Part shown: piece after piece, positions 1-9,167 of the stretch | Numbering within the stretch: the first letter of the stretch is position 1 | How the letters are laid out: each line of letters begins with the position of its first letter | From: Vulcanisaeta moutnovskia 768-28 | GTDB taxonomy: Archaea; Thermoproteota; Thermoprotei; Thermoproteales; Thermocladiaceae | Direction of reading: 5' to 3' | DNA length: 64,000 nucleotides | Assembly: GCF_000190315.1 (NCBI RefSeq) | Contig: NC_015151.1 | Location: 2,086,509-2,150,508, forward strand | Position numbers and translations under genes: made by a program | The notes under the pieces: generated by a model | Databases searched by the model: none | The model's input: the letters and a program-made list of their open reading frames with translations, nothing else | Told to the model about the DNA's origin: nothing

Positions 1-174
1 CCAAATCAAACGCTGCCATATACATACTTTTACCCAACGATAATGAATTGTTACTACTACAACCAGAATAACCAGAATTATATTAATTCATACATATACT
101 TCAGCTATGAGGATAATCAATTACTATATAATGGCTACACCCAATATAATTTAGGATCTTGTCAGGGGTGGTAG
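1..174 (+). CDS. C-terminal end of a Tyr/Asn-rich surface protein (partial)
   Basis: An open frame enters from the left edge and stops at TAG 172-174. The 57 visible residues are extremely rich in Tyr and Asn, as in crenarchaeal secreted proteins, and end in SCQGW. Its stop lies 4 nt before the next gene, and the junction carries a GGGGTGG Shine-Dalgarno-like run, so it is probably the upstream member of the pilin-like operon that follows. The family cannot be recognised from this fragment. Confidence 0.7.
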   Translation, partial: PNQTLPYTYFYPTIMNCYYYNQNNQNYINSYIYFSYEDNQLLYNGYTQYNLGSCQGW

Positions 175-178
175 GGCT

Positions 179-1873
179 ATGGCTAATCGTCCTTTACATT
201 ATCGCGGTCAGGCTAGGATCATGGAGGCAATAATCGCCACCATAATAATCCTGGTGCTAGCAGCCTTAATGCCCATGTTATTTAAATCGCCAACGACGCA
301 ACTGCCGAGCCAAGTCGAGTCCAACCTGGAGTCCTATGCCGAGAATGCCCTCTCCCTACTGATAAATAATCCTCAATTCCTCTCGATTATCCAGAATGAG
401 AATTGGGGTGAACTGGACTCTTTAATGAATAGTATTGTTGGTCCTCAGTATGACTGGTATGTTGCGGTGATTCCATATGGTAGATTGCTCACCTTGTCCT
501 CTATTGTTAAGGGTAGTAAGTATGTTTTAATACCCATAACCACGGTGCCTATGTGGAATTACTCCTCACCAATACCAATACCACTCACAGATATACACGT
601 ATCAGAATTAACGCTAAACGTGTACTTACTAAACTTTCTGCTATCCACAGTATCGCCTAATTACTTCATAAACACAACACTGCCTTTATCCAACGTAGCC
701 TTCATACAATGTGCAAACCAGTCCTTAATGAGTAATATAACGGCGTGCATTGAGAGTAGGCAGGTCAGGATGCTCAGATGGTGGGTTACGTATTTTGATC
801 CTAGGACTGGTACGGCTGTTGTTTGGGTTAATGCTACTGGCAACATGTATATTGTTGTTTCCGCAAATGGTACTTTACCATATAATGTTATTAGCGGTAC
901 GTATTGTAGTGAGCCCTATTGTTTCGATATGGGGCTTGGTGGGCTCAGCAATTTAATGAATACCGTATACGGGGCATCGTATAATAATGAGCCGCAGTTC
1001 ATTAATTATGTAAATTCCAACGTCCTTAGCTGTAGTATCTCCAATGGCGTTAAGTATGGTAGTAACTATCTAGTTGAGTTATTAACAAATGGAATTTACT
1101 ATAATGTACCATCATCAGTAGGTTGTAGTGCGACTGTCAATGCGCCATATGAGCCTTATGGTTACCATGTCTACATGATTGGGCAGTTGATAACGGCAAT
1201 ACCAGACTCATTCCTTGAGCTTACCTTTAATAATATTGAAGTTGAGCCGTACATTGTGTATCCTAATGGTACCGTGAATGTGCTGAGTACGTACCAGGTT
1301 GGTTCTATCGGTGTTGAGCTGCTTTACGGAAGTAATGCGGAACGTATGTATATAATAGGCAGTAGTGGAATCCTGAATAAAACAATGCTTAATCAATATT
1401 CCTATTTATACCTGCTTGATTTAGGCATCGAACCTACTATAAGCAACGGCGTTTGCTATCTAAACATTAATGTTACCTTATATGATTTAGTTACGACAAG
1501 TAATTATAACATTAATGCCAGCGTTCCTGTAGGCAGTTGTTCCAATGCGCTTGGTATTAATGTCACAATAGGAGGCATTAGTATTGCACAACAATCACAG
1601 AATCCACAAGGTAATACGAATTATACATACAATACAACGACCATAGTCTACGATCTGTGGTTCATAGGGACTCCAACAACCACACAATACATGCCTATCT
1701 ATGTGAATTACGAATTCCAGCGCATAGACGCCCTTAACATTATTCCACCTAACTATAGAGAGAAGTTCGCCATCAATGGTTTCTCACCAACGGCCTCTGC
1801 CTTCGCAGTTGTTCAGCTTGGTAATAGTTCATACTACCTCGTTTATATTGGGTTAAGTAGTTTGTCGAGGTGA
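179..1873 (+). CDS. Large pilin-like surface protein with class III-type N-terminus
   Basis: This 564-residue protein starts with a short basic stretch (RPLHYRGQAR) followed by a Glu and one hydrophobic helix (about residues 14-34). That layout matches archaeal type IV pilin-like precursors cut by a PibD/FlaK-type peptidase after the Gly. The rest is a Tyr/Asn/Ser/Thr-rich extracellular part with many NxS/T sequons and several Cys (e.g. CSEPYC). It is far longer than a major pilin, so a minor subunit or adhesin is more likely. The ATG follows a GGGGTGG/TAGGG ribosome-binding sequence and the 3' end overlaps the next gene. Function is inferred from the N-terminus and context only. Confidence 0.65.
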   Translation: MANRPLHYRGQARIMEAIIATIIILVLAALMPMLFKSPTTQLPSQVESNLESYAENALSLLINNPQFLSIIQNENWGELDSLMNSIVGPQYDWYVAVIPYGRLLTLSSIVKGSKYVLIPITTVPMWNYSSPIPIPLTDIHVSELTLNVYLLNFLLSTVSPNYFINTTLPLSNVAFIQCANQSLMSNITACIESRQVRMLRWWVTYFDPRTGTAVVWVNATGNMYIVVSANGTLPYNVISGTYCSEPYCFDMGLGGLSNLMNTVYGASYNNEPQFINYVNSNVLSCSISNGVKYGSNYLVELLTNGIYYNVPSSVGCSATVNAPYEPYGYHVYMIGQLITAIPDSFLELTFNNIEVEPYIVYPNGTVNVLSTYQVGSIGVELLYGSNAERMYIIGSSGILNKTMLNQYSYLYLLDLGIEPTISNGVCYLNINVTLYDLVTTSNYNINASVPVGSCSNALGINVTIGGISIAQQSQNPQGNTNYTYNTTTIVYDLWFIGTPTTTQYMPIYVNYEFQRIDALNIIPPNYREKFAINGFSPTASAFAVVQLGNSSYYLVYIGLSSLSR

Positions 1874-2622
1874 TGGGCGTGGATAGTCAAGGTTTAAGCG
1901 AGACTCTTTCCTTGGTTTTGGTTCTGGGTGTTGTTTTAGTTCTATCTGCAATTTTTGTGCTTATTGCTGGCTTTAATTTTGCCTCAGCCTCCGCATCCAC
2001 ATCCCTTGCACAAGCGCAGACGTTCTTTGTTGATGTGGCTCAGGATTTGAATGCTGCAATTATGAATGGCATTCAGAATTACGCATTGTCATTTCCACGC
2101 CCAACAACGCAATTCGGCGTATATGGTGCTCTATTTAACTATTGCAAACTGATTATTGTTAATACCACGCACGCAGTTGTGAATACCTATTCCAGTGGCG
2201 CTATTTTATTTGGTGTATCGCCTAGCTACCTATCGTTACCTAGCGGATTTAGTGAGAGTTTGTTTAGCAATTGTAGTTCTTTGATTTTCAACTCTGTATC
2301 ATCTAGCTTCTTTGCTGTTTGTAAGTTTGGCGCTGGTAATTTAAACGGTGTTTCTTATGGAACCTACGTGATCCTTTTCCCGAGGGTTGGTGCTTTCGTC
2401 TCTGGTTCTACCTACTACATCTATGTTCCAATCATAAATGTCATCTTTGATTCTAGCCTACATGGTTTGTTCTTCGCCAATGTTACGTCCTGGAGCTATA
2501 TTACTATCAATAATCCACTTTATATAACATATTCATGTGGTTCAGTAACGTCATCGTATTCGTTAAATGGTGCTAGTAAAATTGAAATAGTACTTATAAA
2601 AATAATCATTAAGTATGGGTGA
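1873..2622 (+). CDS. Pilin-like protein, class III signal (paralogue of next gene)
   Basis: About 249 residues. The N-terminus SQG-LSETL followed by a long hydrophobic helix is the type IV pilin pattern: Gly before the cut, Glu a few residues after it. The body shares YGVY, GVxPxYxSxP and FGxGxxxGVSYGT with the next protein, so the two are paralogues. The stop codon of the upstream gene (TGA 1871-1873) overlaps ATG 1873, indicating translational coupling. GTG 1870 and GTG 1879 are alternative starts; 1879 is better spaced from GAGGTG at 1867-1872. Probably a minor pilus or adhesion subunit anchored by its N-terminal helix. Confidence 0.65.
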   Translation: MGVDSQGLSETLSLVLVLGVVLVLSAIFVLIAGFNFASASASTSLAQAQTFFVDVAQDLNAAIMNGIQNYALSFPRPTTQFGVYGALFNYCKLIIVNTTHAVVNTYSSGAILFGVSPSYLSLPSGFSESLFSNCSSLIFNSVSSSFFAVCKFGAGNLNGVSYGTYVILFPRVGAFVSGSTYYIYVPIINVIFDSSLHGLFFANVTSWSYITINNPLYITYSCGSVTSSYSLNGASKIEIVLIKIIIKYG

Positions 2623-2628
2623 TTGAAA

Positions 2629-3462
2629 ATGAAAAGCAGGGGACAAAGTGAAATATTAAGCGTTGTAATCTTGACGGCAACAATATTGGCGGTAGCGGCA
2701 ATGTTTCTGGTAGTGGCTATGAGGTCCTTTAATTATGATTCGGCCTATTACTCGATTAGTTATGTTGCGTCGTTCTTGACTAATGTGGCTGATGATATTG
2801 ATACCTACCTAATGTCGCCTGGTGTGTCCTTGACTTATGCATTGCCGAGCACCGAGTATGGTGTTTATAATTACGTATATTCTAATGATGCGTATTGTGA
2901 GATTTACGTTAACGCCTCTGGTGCTAACATCGTTACTGCCACATCTGGTGTATTGATTTATGGCGTGCCACCTAACTATTTCTCAATACCTGCTAGTAGG
3001 AGTGCTTGGTATGTATGGAGGGGTTCCAATATGATAGGCTATCCTACGGTTAATCCAAGTGACTTCTCATTAATAGTTGGACCAGGTGTTTTCGCACTGA
3101 CAGGCACCCTCATCTCCATAGTTCAGTTTGGGTATGGTTCTGTAGACGGTGTTTCCTATGGTACGTTTTTAGCCCTGGTTCCTAGGGTTTTGGCGATTAA
3201 TGGTTCTTTGAATAGTGGTGTCGGTTATATCTACATACCCGTGTTTATTAGTATGGGCAATTCTACTGGCAGGAATATTCTCACAATCAAAATATTGAGT
3301 GTCTCATCATTCTCATTGAGTGATGTAAGGCATTTAATTGTTACAGAGAAGTGTAATATCGGTAAGTATATACTACTTACTAATCCCGCTCTACGTAAAG
3401 TTACCGTAGTTGGTAACAATATATATATTGTGGAAATTAGGATAGGTATTAACATGGGGTGA
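2629..3462 (+). CDS. Pilin-like protein, class III signal
   Basis: About 277 residues. It begins MKSRGQSEILS followed by a hydrophobic helix, a textbook archaeal pilin precursor motif with cleavage expected after the Gly. It shares the YGVY, GVPPNYFSIP and FGYGSVDGVSYGT blocks with the preceding protein. I chose ATG 2629 because GGGTGAT lies 6 nt upstream, overlapping the previous stop; TTG 2623 is possible. The motifs show a secreted, membrane-anchored subunit. Its exact filament type (adhesive pilus or other) cannot be read from the window, because no assembly ATPase or platform gene is present here. Confidence 0.65.
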   Translation: MKSRGQSEILSVVILTATILAVAAMFLVVAMRSFNYDSAYYSISYVASFLTNVADDIDTYLMSPGVSLTYALPSTEYGVYNYVYSNDAYCEIYVNASGANIVTATSGVLIYGVPPNYFSIPASRSAWYVWRGSNMIGYPTVNPSDFSLIVGPGVFALTGTLISIVQFGYGSVDGVSYGTFLALVPRVLAINGSLNSGVGYIYIPVFISMGNSTGRNILTIKILSVSSFSLSDVRHLIVTEKCNIGKYILLTNPALRKVTVVGNNIYIVEIRIGINMG

Positions 3463-3466
3463 TTAT

Positions 3467-4027
3467 ATGAACGTTCTGGCCTTCGTAATAACCACGGTAG
3501 CACTCCTGGCCTTAGTTATATTCTTCACGTGGTATACCAATTATTATACAACAGTTAATATGCTTAATACTGTTAGTTATGTATCGTCACTCGTATCCTC
3601 AGCCCTCACCCATGAATTTGAGAATGCCATCGCCATAGCCTCCATGGGCGATGTTGTTGGCTCATTCAATTATACGTTATTGCTTCCAACATCTGCTGTG
3701 CCTGTACAGGGAGTAGCGCTTAACTATAGTATAACGCTGTATCCAAGGAAGCAGTCAAATACATTGTTGCTTTATGCTAATATAACGGTAACAATGAGCA
3801 TGGGTCCACTTAGCAGGTCTGAAAACGCAACGGTACTTGTTTATTCATCAGCACAGCCCTATGAAATAACGGCATATAACTGTAAAAACAATAATTCCCT
3901 AGTTACAGTTACACTTGTTAATCCTGACTGGGCGAGTCAAGTATCACCGAAGTCAGTACCAACCTGCACGTGGACCAGCGCCCAGGTTCAGTTGGGTGAT
4001 GCAGTGATAGGTATAAGTAAGGGTTAA
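3467..4027 (+). CDS. Small secreted/membrane-anchored pilin-cluster protein
   Basis: 186 residues, with a hydrophobic N-terminal segment (about residues 3-21) and then a beta-rich, sequon-containing extracellular part with two Cys near the C-terminus. Unlike its neighbours it lacks the GxSE cleavage motif, so it may be an anchored accessory subunit rather than a processed pilin. GGGGTGAT precedes ATG 3467 and overlaps the previous stop, giving the same arrangement as at the other operon junctions. It is the last gene of the operon. The family is not recognised. Confidence 0.6.
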   Translation: MNVLAFVITTVALLALVIFFTWYTNYYTTVNMLNTVSYVSSLVSSALTHEFENAIAIASMGDVVGSFNYTLLLPTSAVPVQGVALNYSITLYPRKQSNTLLLYANITVTMSMGPLSRSENATVLVYSSAQPYEITAYNCKNNNSLVTVTLVNPDWASQVSPKSVPTCTWTSAQVQLGDAVIGISKG

Positions 4028-4046
4028 TTTATTTAAAATTAGGTAT

Positions 4047-4457
4047 ATGGGTATTGAGTATTTGAGGTTGTTTCCGTGGAGTGATTATGGTGTGGTGTTT
4101 GCGTTATTGTTTGGTTCTAGGGCGTGGGGTAGGGTGTTTAAGGGTGATTGGGATATTGCTGTTTGGTTAGGTGATGTTGATAAGGACATAGACCTTCAGT
4201 ACGCATTGGCTAGGTTTCTTCATGTGCGTGAGGAGAGTATCGGCTTGGTAGTACTTAATAATTATGAGTACCTGCCCTGCTCATTAATAATTGATGTATT
4301 GGGTAAGGGTAAGGTGGTTTATTACCGGGACTTTGATGAGTATCTTGATATTAAGTTAAGGGTTTTGAAGCCTTGTTTCGACTTTATGATTGATGCTGAG
4401 AAGCTTGATTTACTAAGGACGCAGATAAATGCGGTGACTAAGAAATGGGTTCAGTAG
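4047..4457 (+). CDS. MNT-domain nucleotidyltransferase (antitoxin-like)
   Basis: 136 residues. The N-terminal half has the minimal nucleotidyltransferase motif GSRAWGRVFKGDWDIAVWL: the GS signature followed by the metal-binding DxD (DWD). A later Asp in LIIDVL can serve as the third carboxylate. In archaea such proteins pair with HEPN proteins, where MNT/MntA adds AMP to the HEPN toxin (established for the family). The next gene, 37 nt downstream, is HEPN-like, so I infer an MntA/HepT-type module. The pilin operon ends just upstream, but a functional link is not implied. Confidence 0.75.
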   Translation: MGIEYLRLFPWSDYGVVFALLFGSRAWGRVFKGDWDIAVWLGDVDKDIDLQYALARFLHVREESIGLVVLNNYEYLPCSLIIDVLGKGKVVYYRDFDEYLDIKLRVLKPCFDFMIDAEKLDLLRTQINAVTKKWVQ

Positions 4458-4494
4458 AACGTTTGCTGAAGCTTCTTTTTATTATACATCATTA

Positions 4495-4869
4495 TTGGAT
4501 AATCTAAGTATTGATGACCTGAATGATGTGTATAAGTACTTATCTGCGGTGTACTTATTGCAAGTTCAAGCCAAATCACTTATTGATATCGTGGTTAAGG
4601 CTGCATCAGCGATGGGATTCGAGGTTGAGGGCTATATTGATGCTGGCAATAAGTTAGTAAGCGCTGGTCTGCTAAGTAATGAGGAGTTTAGTAGGTATAG
4701 GTCTGTTGTTAGGTTTAGGAATAATTGTGGTTCATCAATATGGAATTATTATGGAATTATTGATGTGAATATAATTCGTAGAATAATAAGCAATAGAGAG
4801 TATAGAGAGGTTGCTAAGCTTGGTGTTAAGGTTGTGGAGGAATTACGTAGGCGAGGAATTGATTGCTAG
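4495..4869 (+). CDS. HEPN-like protein (HepT-type) with altered active site
   Basis: 124 residues, mostly helical, with a TTG start; no ATG/GTG precedes it in the open frame. Position after an MNT gene and the block RFRNNCGSSIWNYYGIID match the HepT/DUF86-like region, where active RNases carry R-x4-6-H-x-Y. Here Arg-Asn are kept but the His is replaced (Ser/Trp region), so RNase activity may be lost or the motif rearranged. It overlaps the convergent HerA gene by 4 bp. The HEPN assignment rests on context plus this motif and is moderately secure. Confidence 0.6.
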   Translation: MDNLSIDDLNDVYKYLSAVYLLQVQAKSLIDIVVKAASAMGFEVEGYIDAGNKLVSAGLLSNEEFSRYRSVVRFRNNCGSSIWNYYGIIDVNIIRRIISNREYREVAKLGVKVVEELRRRGIDC

Positions 4870-6338
4870 GCATCCCTCACCCTGATTAGTATTGGTTTTC
4901 TTAGTGGGTTCATCAATCCTGCCACGAAGAATTCCCTAGTGCCCAATTGAGCCAATGTTGCCTCGTTTACATCTGCCAAGTCCATGTATGCAGCGATCTC
5001 CCTAAGATCACCCTGGGCGCTTAACCTACTGAAGAAGACTGTGCCGAGGTTAGCCCTGATGCTAGCCCTAATATCCCTAGCAATCCTCTGGCTGGCTACA
5101 ATAAGCGATAAGCCCCACTTACGGCCCTCCCTAGCCGTAGTCTCAATAACATCACCGCAGATAGTCCATTCATTCTCAGGTACATAATTCTGAGCCTCGT
5201 CTATGATGAAAGCCAAATCCAGCGGTGACTTGTTGGTTTTGACGAGTTTCCACGCAGCATCAATTACATCTGCAATTATTGCCTGCTTAACCACGAGTTC
5301 AGGATCAAGACTCAAATCAATAACAACCAGGTTTGAATTTAATGCCCTATTAACAATGTTCATAGGTAATAAAGCCCTCTTATTAAGTTCATCAAAGAAT
5401 TCATTCTCTATGAAGTAATCAATGAATAACCTGGCTTTCTCAACTGTCGAATCTCTAGCACCTAATCCTCTCATACTATCCACTAGGTGCTTCGTGAATG
5501 CCGCCTTATCCCACTTAATCACCTGGCTTACCTGGTTACTTATTTGCGAATCTATTAATTGTGAGGATTGCTGCCTCTTAATCTTCTTATCACCGCTTAC
5601 ATAAGTAATGACGGCAACCTCCAGATACTCACCGAAAGTCTGCCAATTAAGCCTGGCCTTCTCAGCAATTACGGAGGCTATTGTTGGTGGTGAGATGGCA
5701 ATCTCCTTGGACGTAATAACCCTATCCTTAAAGTATGGAGCGTAATCAACGCCACTGTGATCAAAGATTATTATGTGCTTCCCAACCCTAATTAACTCCT
5801 CAATAAGGGCCTTAACAAGCCTAGACTTACCCACACCAGTGGCGCCGAAGACACCAACATGCTGATTAACAAAACCAGCATCTAGGCTAATGGGCCAGCC
5901 ACTGTACTTATGACTACCAACATTTATTGGTAGGTTTGACTTAACATAGTCATTAAGGAACCTACCATCCTTAATAACAAAGACCTTAGAGCCTGGCGTT
6001 GGTACATGCCTAACCTCAAGCACGGACTTAGTACTCGGCTTTAGGGCTGCGTAGAGCCTAACCATGGCTGAGGTGAAGGGCATGAGTATTGTTTGATCAA
6101 GGACCTCAGGCCTATCTACGAAGGGCGACCTAACCCTGTCCCTAATGAGCGGTTCGAGTTTCGTCACATTCCTAATAACACCAAGGAGTAATTCATCATC
6201 CATTGTTTGATCATGAATGATGACAAGTTGCTCCTCCAGTGCAAGGTTCTCAGCCTTCTTATAGAATTGAATCGGAACTAACCCAACTGATGCTCCGCTC
6301 GTGGTTATCCCAACCTCCATGCAACACCTATCAAGCAT
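4866..6338 (-). CDS. herA: HerA-like DNA translocase ATPase
   Basis: 490 residues. The N-terminal part (about 8-130) has the beta-barrel-like sequence of HerA (VGITTSGASVGLVPIQF). Walker A is GATGVGKS (about 165-172) and Walker B is FIIDEAQ (about 377-383), followed by an Arg-rich stretch SQRIARDIRASIRA. HerA normally acts as a hexameric translocase with the nuclease NurA in DNA end resection; no nurA is in the window, so this may be a HerA paralogue. The start at 6338 fits a TTATAA box at 6362-6367, about 26 bp upstream (leaderless). ATG 6320 (MEVGITT) is an alternative. Confidence 0.8.
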   Translation of the reverse strand: MLDRCCMEVGITTSGASVGLVPIQFYKKAENLALEEQLVIIHDQTMDDELLLGVIRNVTKLEPLIRDRVRSPFVDRPEVLDQTILMPFTSAMVRLYAALKPSTKSVLEVRHVPTPGSKVFVIKDGRFLNDYVKSNLPINVGSHKYSGWPISLDAGFVNQHVGVFGATGVGKSRLVKALIEELIRVGKHIIIFDHSGVDYAPYFKDRVITSKEIAISPPTIASVIAEKARLNWQTFGEYLEVAVITYVSGDKKIKRQQSSQLIDSQISNQVSQVIKWDKAAFTKHLVDSMRGLGARDSTVEKARLFIDYFIENEFFDELNKRALLPMNIVNRALNSNLVVIDLSLDPELVVKQAIIADVIDAAWKLVKTNKSPLDLAFIIDEAQNYVPENEWTICGDVIETTAREGRKWGLSLIVASQRIARDIRASIRANLGTVFFSRLSAQGDLREIAAYMDLADVNEATLAQLGTREFFVAGLMNPLRKPILIRVRDA

Positions 6339-6478
6339 TCATTAATTAATCTCAAGGGAACTTATAAATAACTAATGATGAGTAAGGTATCTATAGATTA
6401 TAAATTGAATGCAGAAATTACGGTAAACCTATAAATAATATATTTGTAAAACGAATAATCCATTTTATCTGCGAATTA

Positions 6479-6521
6479 TTTTACATCAATAAAATGTAAA
6501 TATAAAGGAAAAACTTAATAA
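6479..6521 (+). promoter_or_regulatory. Inverted repeat and promoter upstream of the permease
   Basis: TTTACAT (6480-6486) and ATGTAAA (6494-6500) form a 7-bp inverted repeat with a 7-nt spacer. It sits just upstream of a TATA-like CTTAATAA at 6514-6521, which is about 28 bp before the permease ATG. This arrangement suits a dimeric regulator acting at the permease promoter. The gap 6339-6547 is otherwise AT-rich and holds the two divergent promoters. Confidence 0.35.
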
Positions 6522-6547
6522 GAGGAAATAAATATATTACTTTTGTT

Positions 6548-8443
6548 ATGTCTAACCCAACTGGGTCGGGTCCTAAGATTAGTACTGAGAAGGCTGAGAC
6601 TACCGATAAACAATTGAGGAAGGCTTTGAATGTGTTTGATATAGCATATCTCGTGATTGGTGCGGTAATTGGTAGCGGTTGGTTGTTTGGTTCGTTCTAT
6701 GCAGCTAGTGTTTCCGGACCTGCAGCCATATTATCTTGGACAATAGCTGGTATATTCCTAATATTTGTGGCTCTTTCGTTTGCTGAATTAGGAGGTATGA
6801 TCCCAAAATCCGGTGCAATAGTTAGGTATCCTCAGTATAGTCATGGAAGCTTTGCATCATATATATTTGCATGGGCATACTTACTTGGTGCTATCACAGT
6901 GCCTCCAGTGGAGGCTGAGGCTGTAGTTACATACATGTCCTCGTATGTCCCTGGTCTTGTCACATCAACAGGTGTATTAACATTAACCGGAGGTCTTATT
7001 GCCTTTGCTTTCCTAACATTCTTCTTCCTCCTTAATTATTTCGGTGTTCATGTGATGGGTAAGACAAATACTGGCGTTGGTTGGTGGAAATTAATAATAC
7101 CAATACTCACCATTGCCTTGTTACTGGGCCTATTTTTCCACCCAACAAACTTTACGGCATTGCCAGGAGGATTTACACCATATGGCTGGGCACCAGTATT
7201 TCTAGCGATACCTACTACGGGTATTGCCTTTGCGTACCTAGGTTTTAGGCAAGGTATTGAGTATGGCGGTGAGGCTAAGAACCCACAGAGAGATTTGCCA
7301 TGGGGTACTATAATAGGTTTCGTAATATGTATGGCAATATACATACTACTCCAGGTTTCTTTCATTGGTGCTATTGATTGGTCAAAGTTAAGCCTAAAGC
7401 CTGGTGATTGGGCTGACCTGACATCAACGGCCTTGAGCAGTGGTCCATTTTATCAAATAATGAAAATAAGCGGTATACCAATACTAATGGCGTTCGCAAT
7501 AATACTGCTAATTGATGCAATGGTATCACCATCAGGTACAGGCTGGATATATACGGGTACTAGTGCTAGGACGTTCTATGGGATGGCAGCTGATGGTCAC
7601 CTACCGGACTGGTTCCTGCACCTTAATAGGTGGAAGGTGCCTAAGTGGGCTACAATAGCTGCTTGGTTAGTCGGTGCGTTGTTCTTAATACCATACCCAG
7701 CATGGGTTTATTTAGCGACATTCATAAGTTCTACAACGGTAACTACATACATTATTACAGGTGCTTCAGTAGTTGTTCTCAGGAGGACTGCGCCAAATGC
7801 CCCTAGGCCATTTAAACTACCAGTTGCATATTTAATGGGTGCTTTAGCCTTCATATTTGCCTTTTTAATACCATATTGGGCTGGGTTTACGACATATTGG
7901 GGTGTATTTGCATTAATACTTGCTGGTCTACCTTTCTTCTATATGTACACCGCAGCTAATAGATTTGGCATACGTAGATTAAACGCTGCAGTTCTTGGCA
8001 TTATTTACTGGATCATATTGGGTTTATCAACCTGGTTCTTAATTTACCAGGATATAATTGTGCCTTACAACGCGGCATCAGCATCAGGGACTGCCTTAAC
8101 GTTCAGCATGAAGTATTTCACACCATTCATAATTTACTGGGTATTGATGTTAATCGTGACAGTGATCTTTACGTATATAATACGTATGTGGGCTAACGAG
8201 GAGGGCAAGCGTCATATAAGTTCCGGTTGGTGGGCTGTTGCGATGCTTTTCTCCGTGTTAATTCTTGATTTTGTTGGACCATTTAGTGTTTGGAAGTCTC
8301 CACCATTACCATTCCCATGGGATACAGTGACGGCGGCCATAATAGCTCTGGCACTATTCTTCTGGTCGGTTTATAGTGGAATACTGACGAAGGACCTAGA
8401 GATTGTATTAAAGGAAATGGGTGTAATTAAGGAGGAGAAATAA
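6548..8443 (+). CDS. APC-family amino acid permease
   Basis: 631 residues with about 14 hydrophobic segments. The first helix contains the APC signature GAVIGSGWLFG (substrate-binding unwound helix), followed by FAELGGMIPKSGAIVRYPQY, both typical of the amino acid-polyamine-organocation family. The protein exchanges or imports amino acids across the cytoplasmic membrane; the substrate cannot be read from the sequence. It is transcribed alone, divergently from herA, and a possible operator lies in the shared upstream region. It is longer than the usual 450-550 residues because of extra C-terminal helices. Confidence 0.85.
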   Translation: MSNPTGSGPKISTEKAETTDKQLRKALNVFDIAYLVIGAVIGSGWLFGSFYAASVSGPAAILSWTIAGIFLIFVALSFAELGGMIPKSGAIVRYPQYSHGSFASYIFAWAYLLGAITVPPVEAEAVVTYMSSYVPGLVTSTGVLTLTGGLIAFAFLTFFFLLNYFGVHVMGKTNTGVGWWKLIIPILTIALLLGLFFHPTNFTALPGGFTPYGWAPVFLAIPTTGIAFAYLGFRQGIEYGGEAKNPQRDLPWGTIIGFVICMAIYILLQVSFIGAIDWSKLSLKPGDWADLTSTALSSGPFYQIMKISGIPILMAFAIILLIDAMVSPSGTGWIYTGTSARTFYGMAADGHLPDWFLHLNRWKVPKWATIAAWLVGALFLIPYPAWVYLATFISSTTVTTYIITGASVVVLRRTAPNAPRPFKLPVAYLMGALAFIFAFLIPYWAGFTTYWGVFALILAGLPFFYMYTAANRFGIRRLNAAVLGIIYWIILGLSTWFLIYQDIIVPYNAASASGTALTFSMKYFTPFIIYWVLMLIVTVIFTYIIRMWANEEGKRHISSGWWAVAMLFSVLILDFVGPFSVWKSPPLPFPWDTVTAAIIALALFFWSVYSGILTKDLEIVLKEMGVIKEEK

Positions 8444-8502
8444 TTAGTCTGCAATGATTATTTAAAAATACCTTTTTATTTTTCTCCATAATCTATAATT
8501 TA

Positions 8503-9165
8503 ATGATCATTAGGCATAACGGTTTAATACTTGCATTTGATGTTGATTGGGATACTAAGAGGTCTATTGTCTTTCTAAGAGGTATTATGGATTTAATTGA
8601 TGCTGTTAAGGTTGGATGGCTTCAATTATTGAATATAGGACCCAATGGAATTAAGGAATTAACTTCAGGCATAAATACGTACTTTTTGGCCGACATTAAA
8701 CTTGGCGATATTGCTCACATAAATGAGTATGTCATTAGGAGACTTAGGGATTTAGGTATTAATGGTGTGATTATGCACGCTGTAACAGGTAGGGAGAATT
8801 TAAATGGTGTAGCTAAGTTATCGCGTGATTTAGGTATTGACATTTTTCTCCTTATTTCCATGAGCTCTGGTGGTGAGTTATATGACTTAAACCTGGACTA
8901 TAATGTTAAGCTTGGTACTGAGCTTGGTATTGCGGGCTTTGTTGTGCCTGCCACGAAGCCCAACATCATTAGACGTGTTAGGTCTATGGTTGGTAATAAC
9001 TATCAATTATTATCACCAGGCGTTGGGGTGCAGGGTGGTAAGCCTGGTTGTGCCACGGCGAGCGGTGCTGATTTTGAGATTGTTGGTAGGTCAATAATTA
9101 ATAGCGAATCACCGAGGGAAGTTACTTTAAGTATACTAAGTGCTATTAAGGATCCAAGGTGTTGA
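8503..9165 (+). CDS. pyrF: Orotidine 5'-phosphate decarboxylase
   Basis: 220 residues, a TIM barrel with LILAFDVDWD at the first strand, the catalytic Lys/Asp motif ADIKLGDI (about 63-70) and the phosphate-gripping end LLSPGVGVQGGKPG...VGRSI. It decarboxylates OMP to UMP, the last step of pyrimidine synthesis. Length fits archaeal PyrF. No other pyr genes are nearby. It is convergent with the Lrp regulator with only 2 bp between the ends. Confidence 0.93.
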   Translation: MIIRHNGLILAFDVDWDTKRSIVFLRGIMDLIDAVKVGWLQLLNIGPNGIKELTSGINTYFLADIKLGDIAHINEYVIRRLRDLGINGVIMHAVTGRENLNGVAKLSRDLGIDIFLLISMSSGGELYDLNLDYNVKLGTELGIAGFVVPATKPNIIRRVRSMVGNNYQLLSPGVGVQGGKPGCATASGADFEIVGRSIINSESPREVTLSILSAIKDPRC

Positions 9166-9167
9166 TT

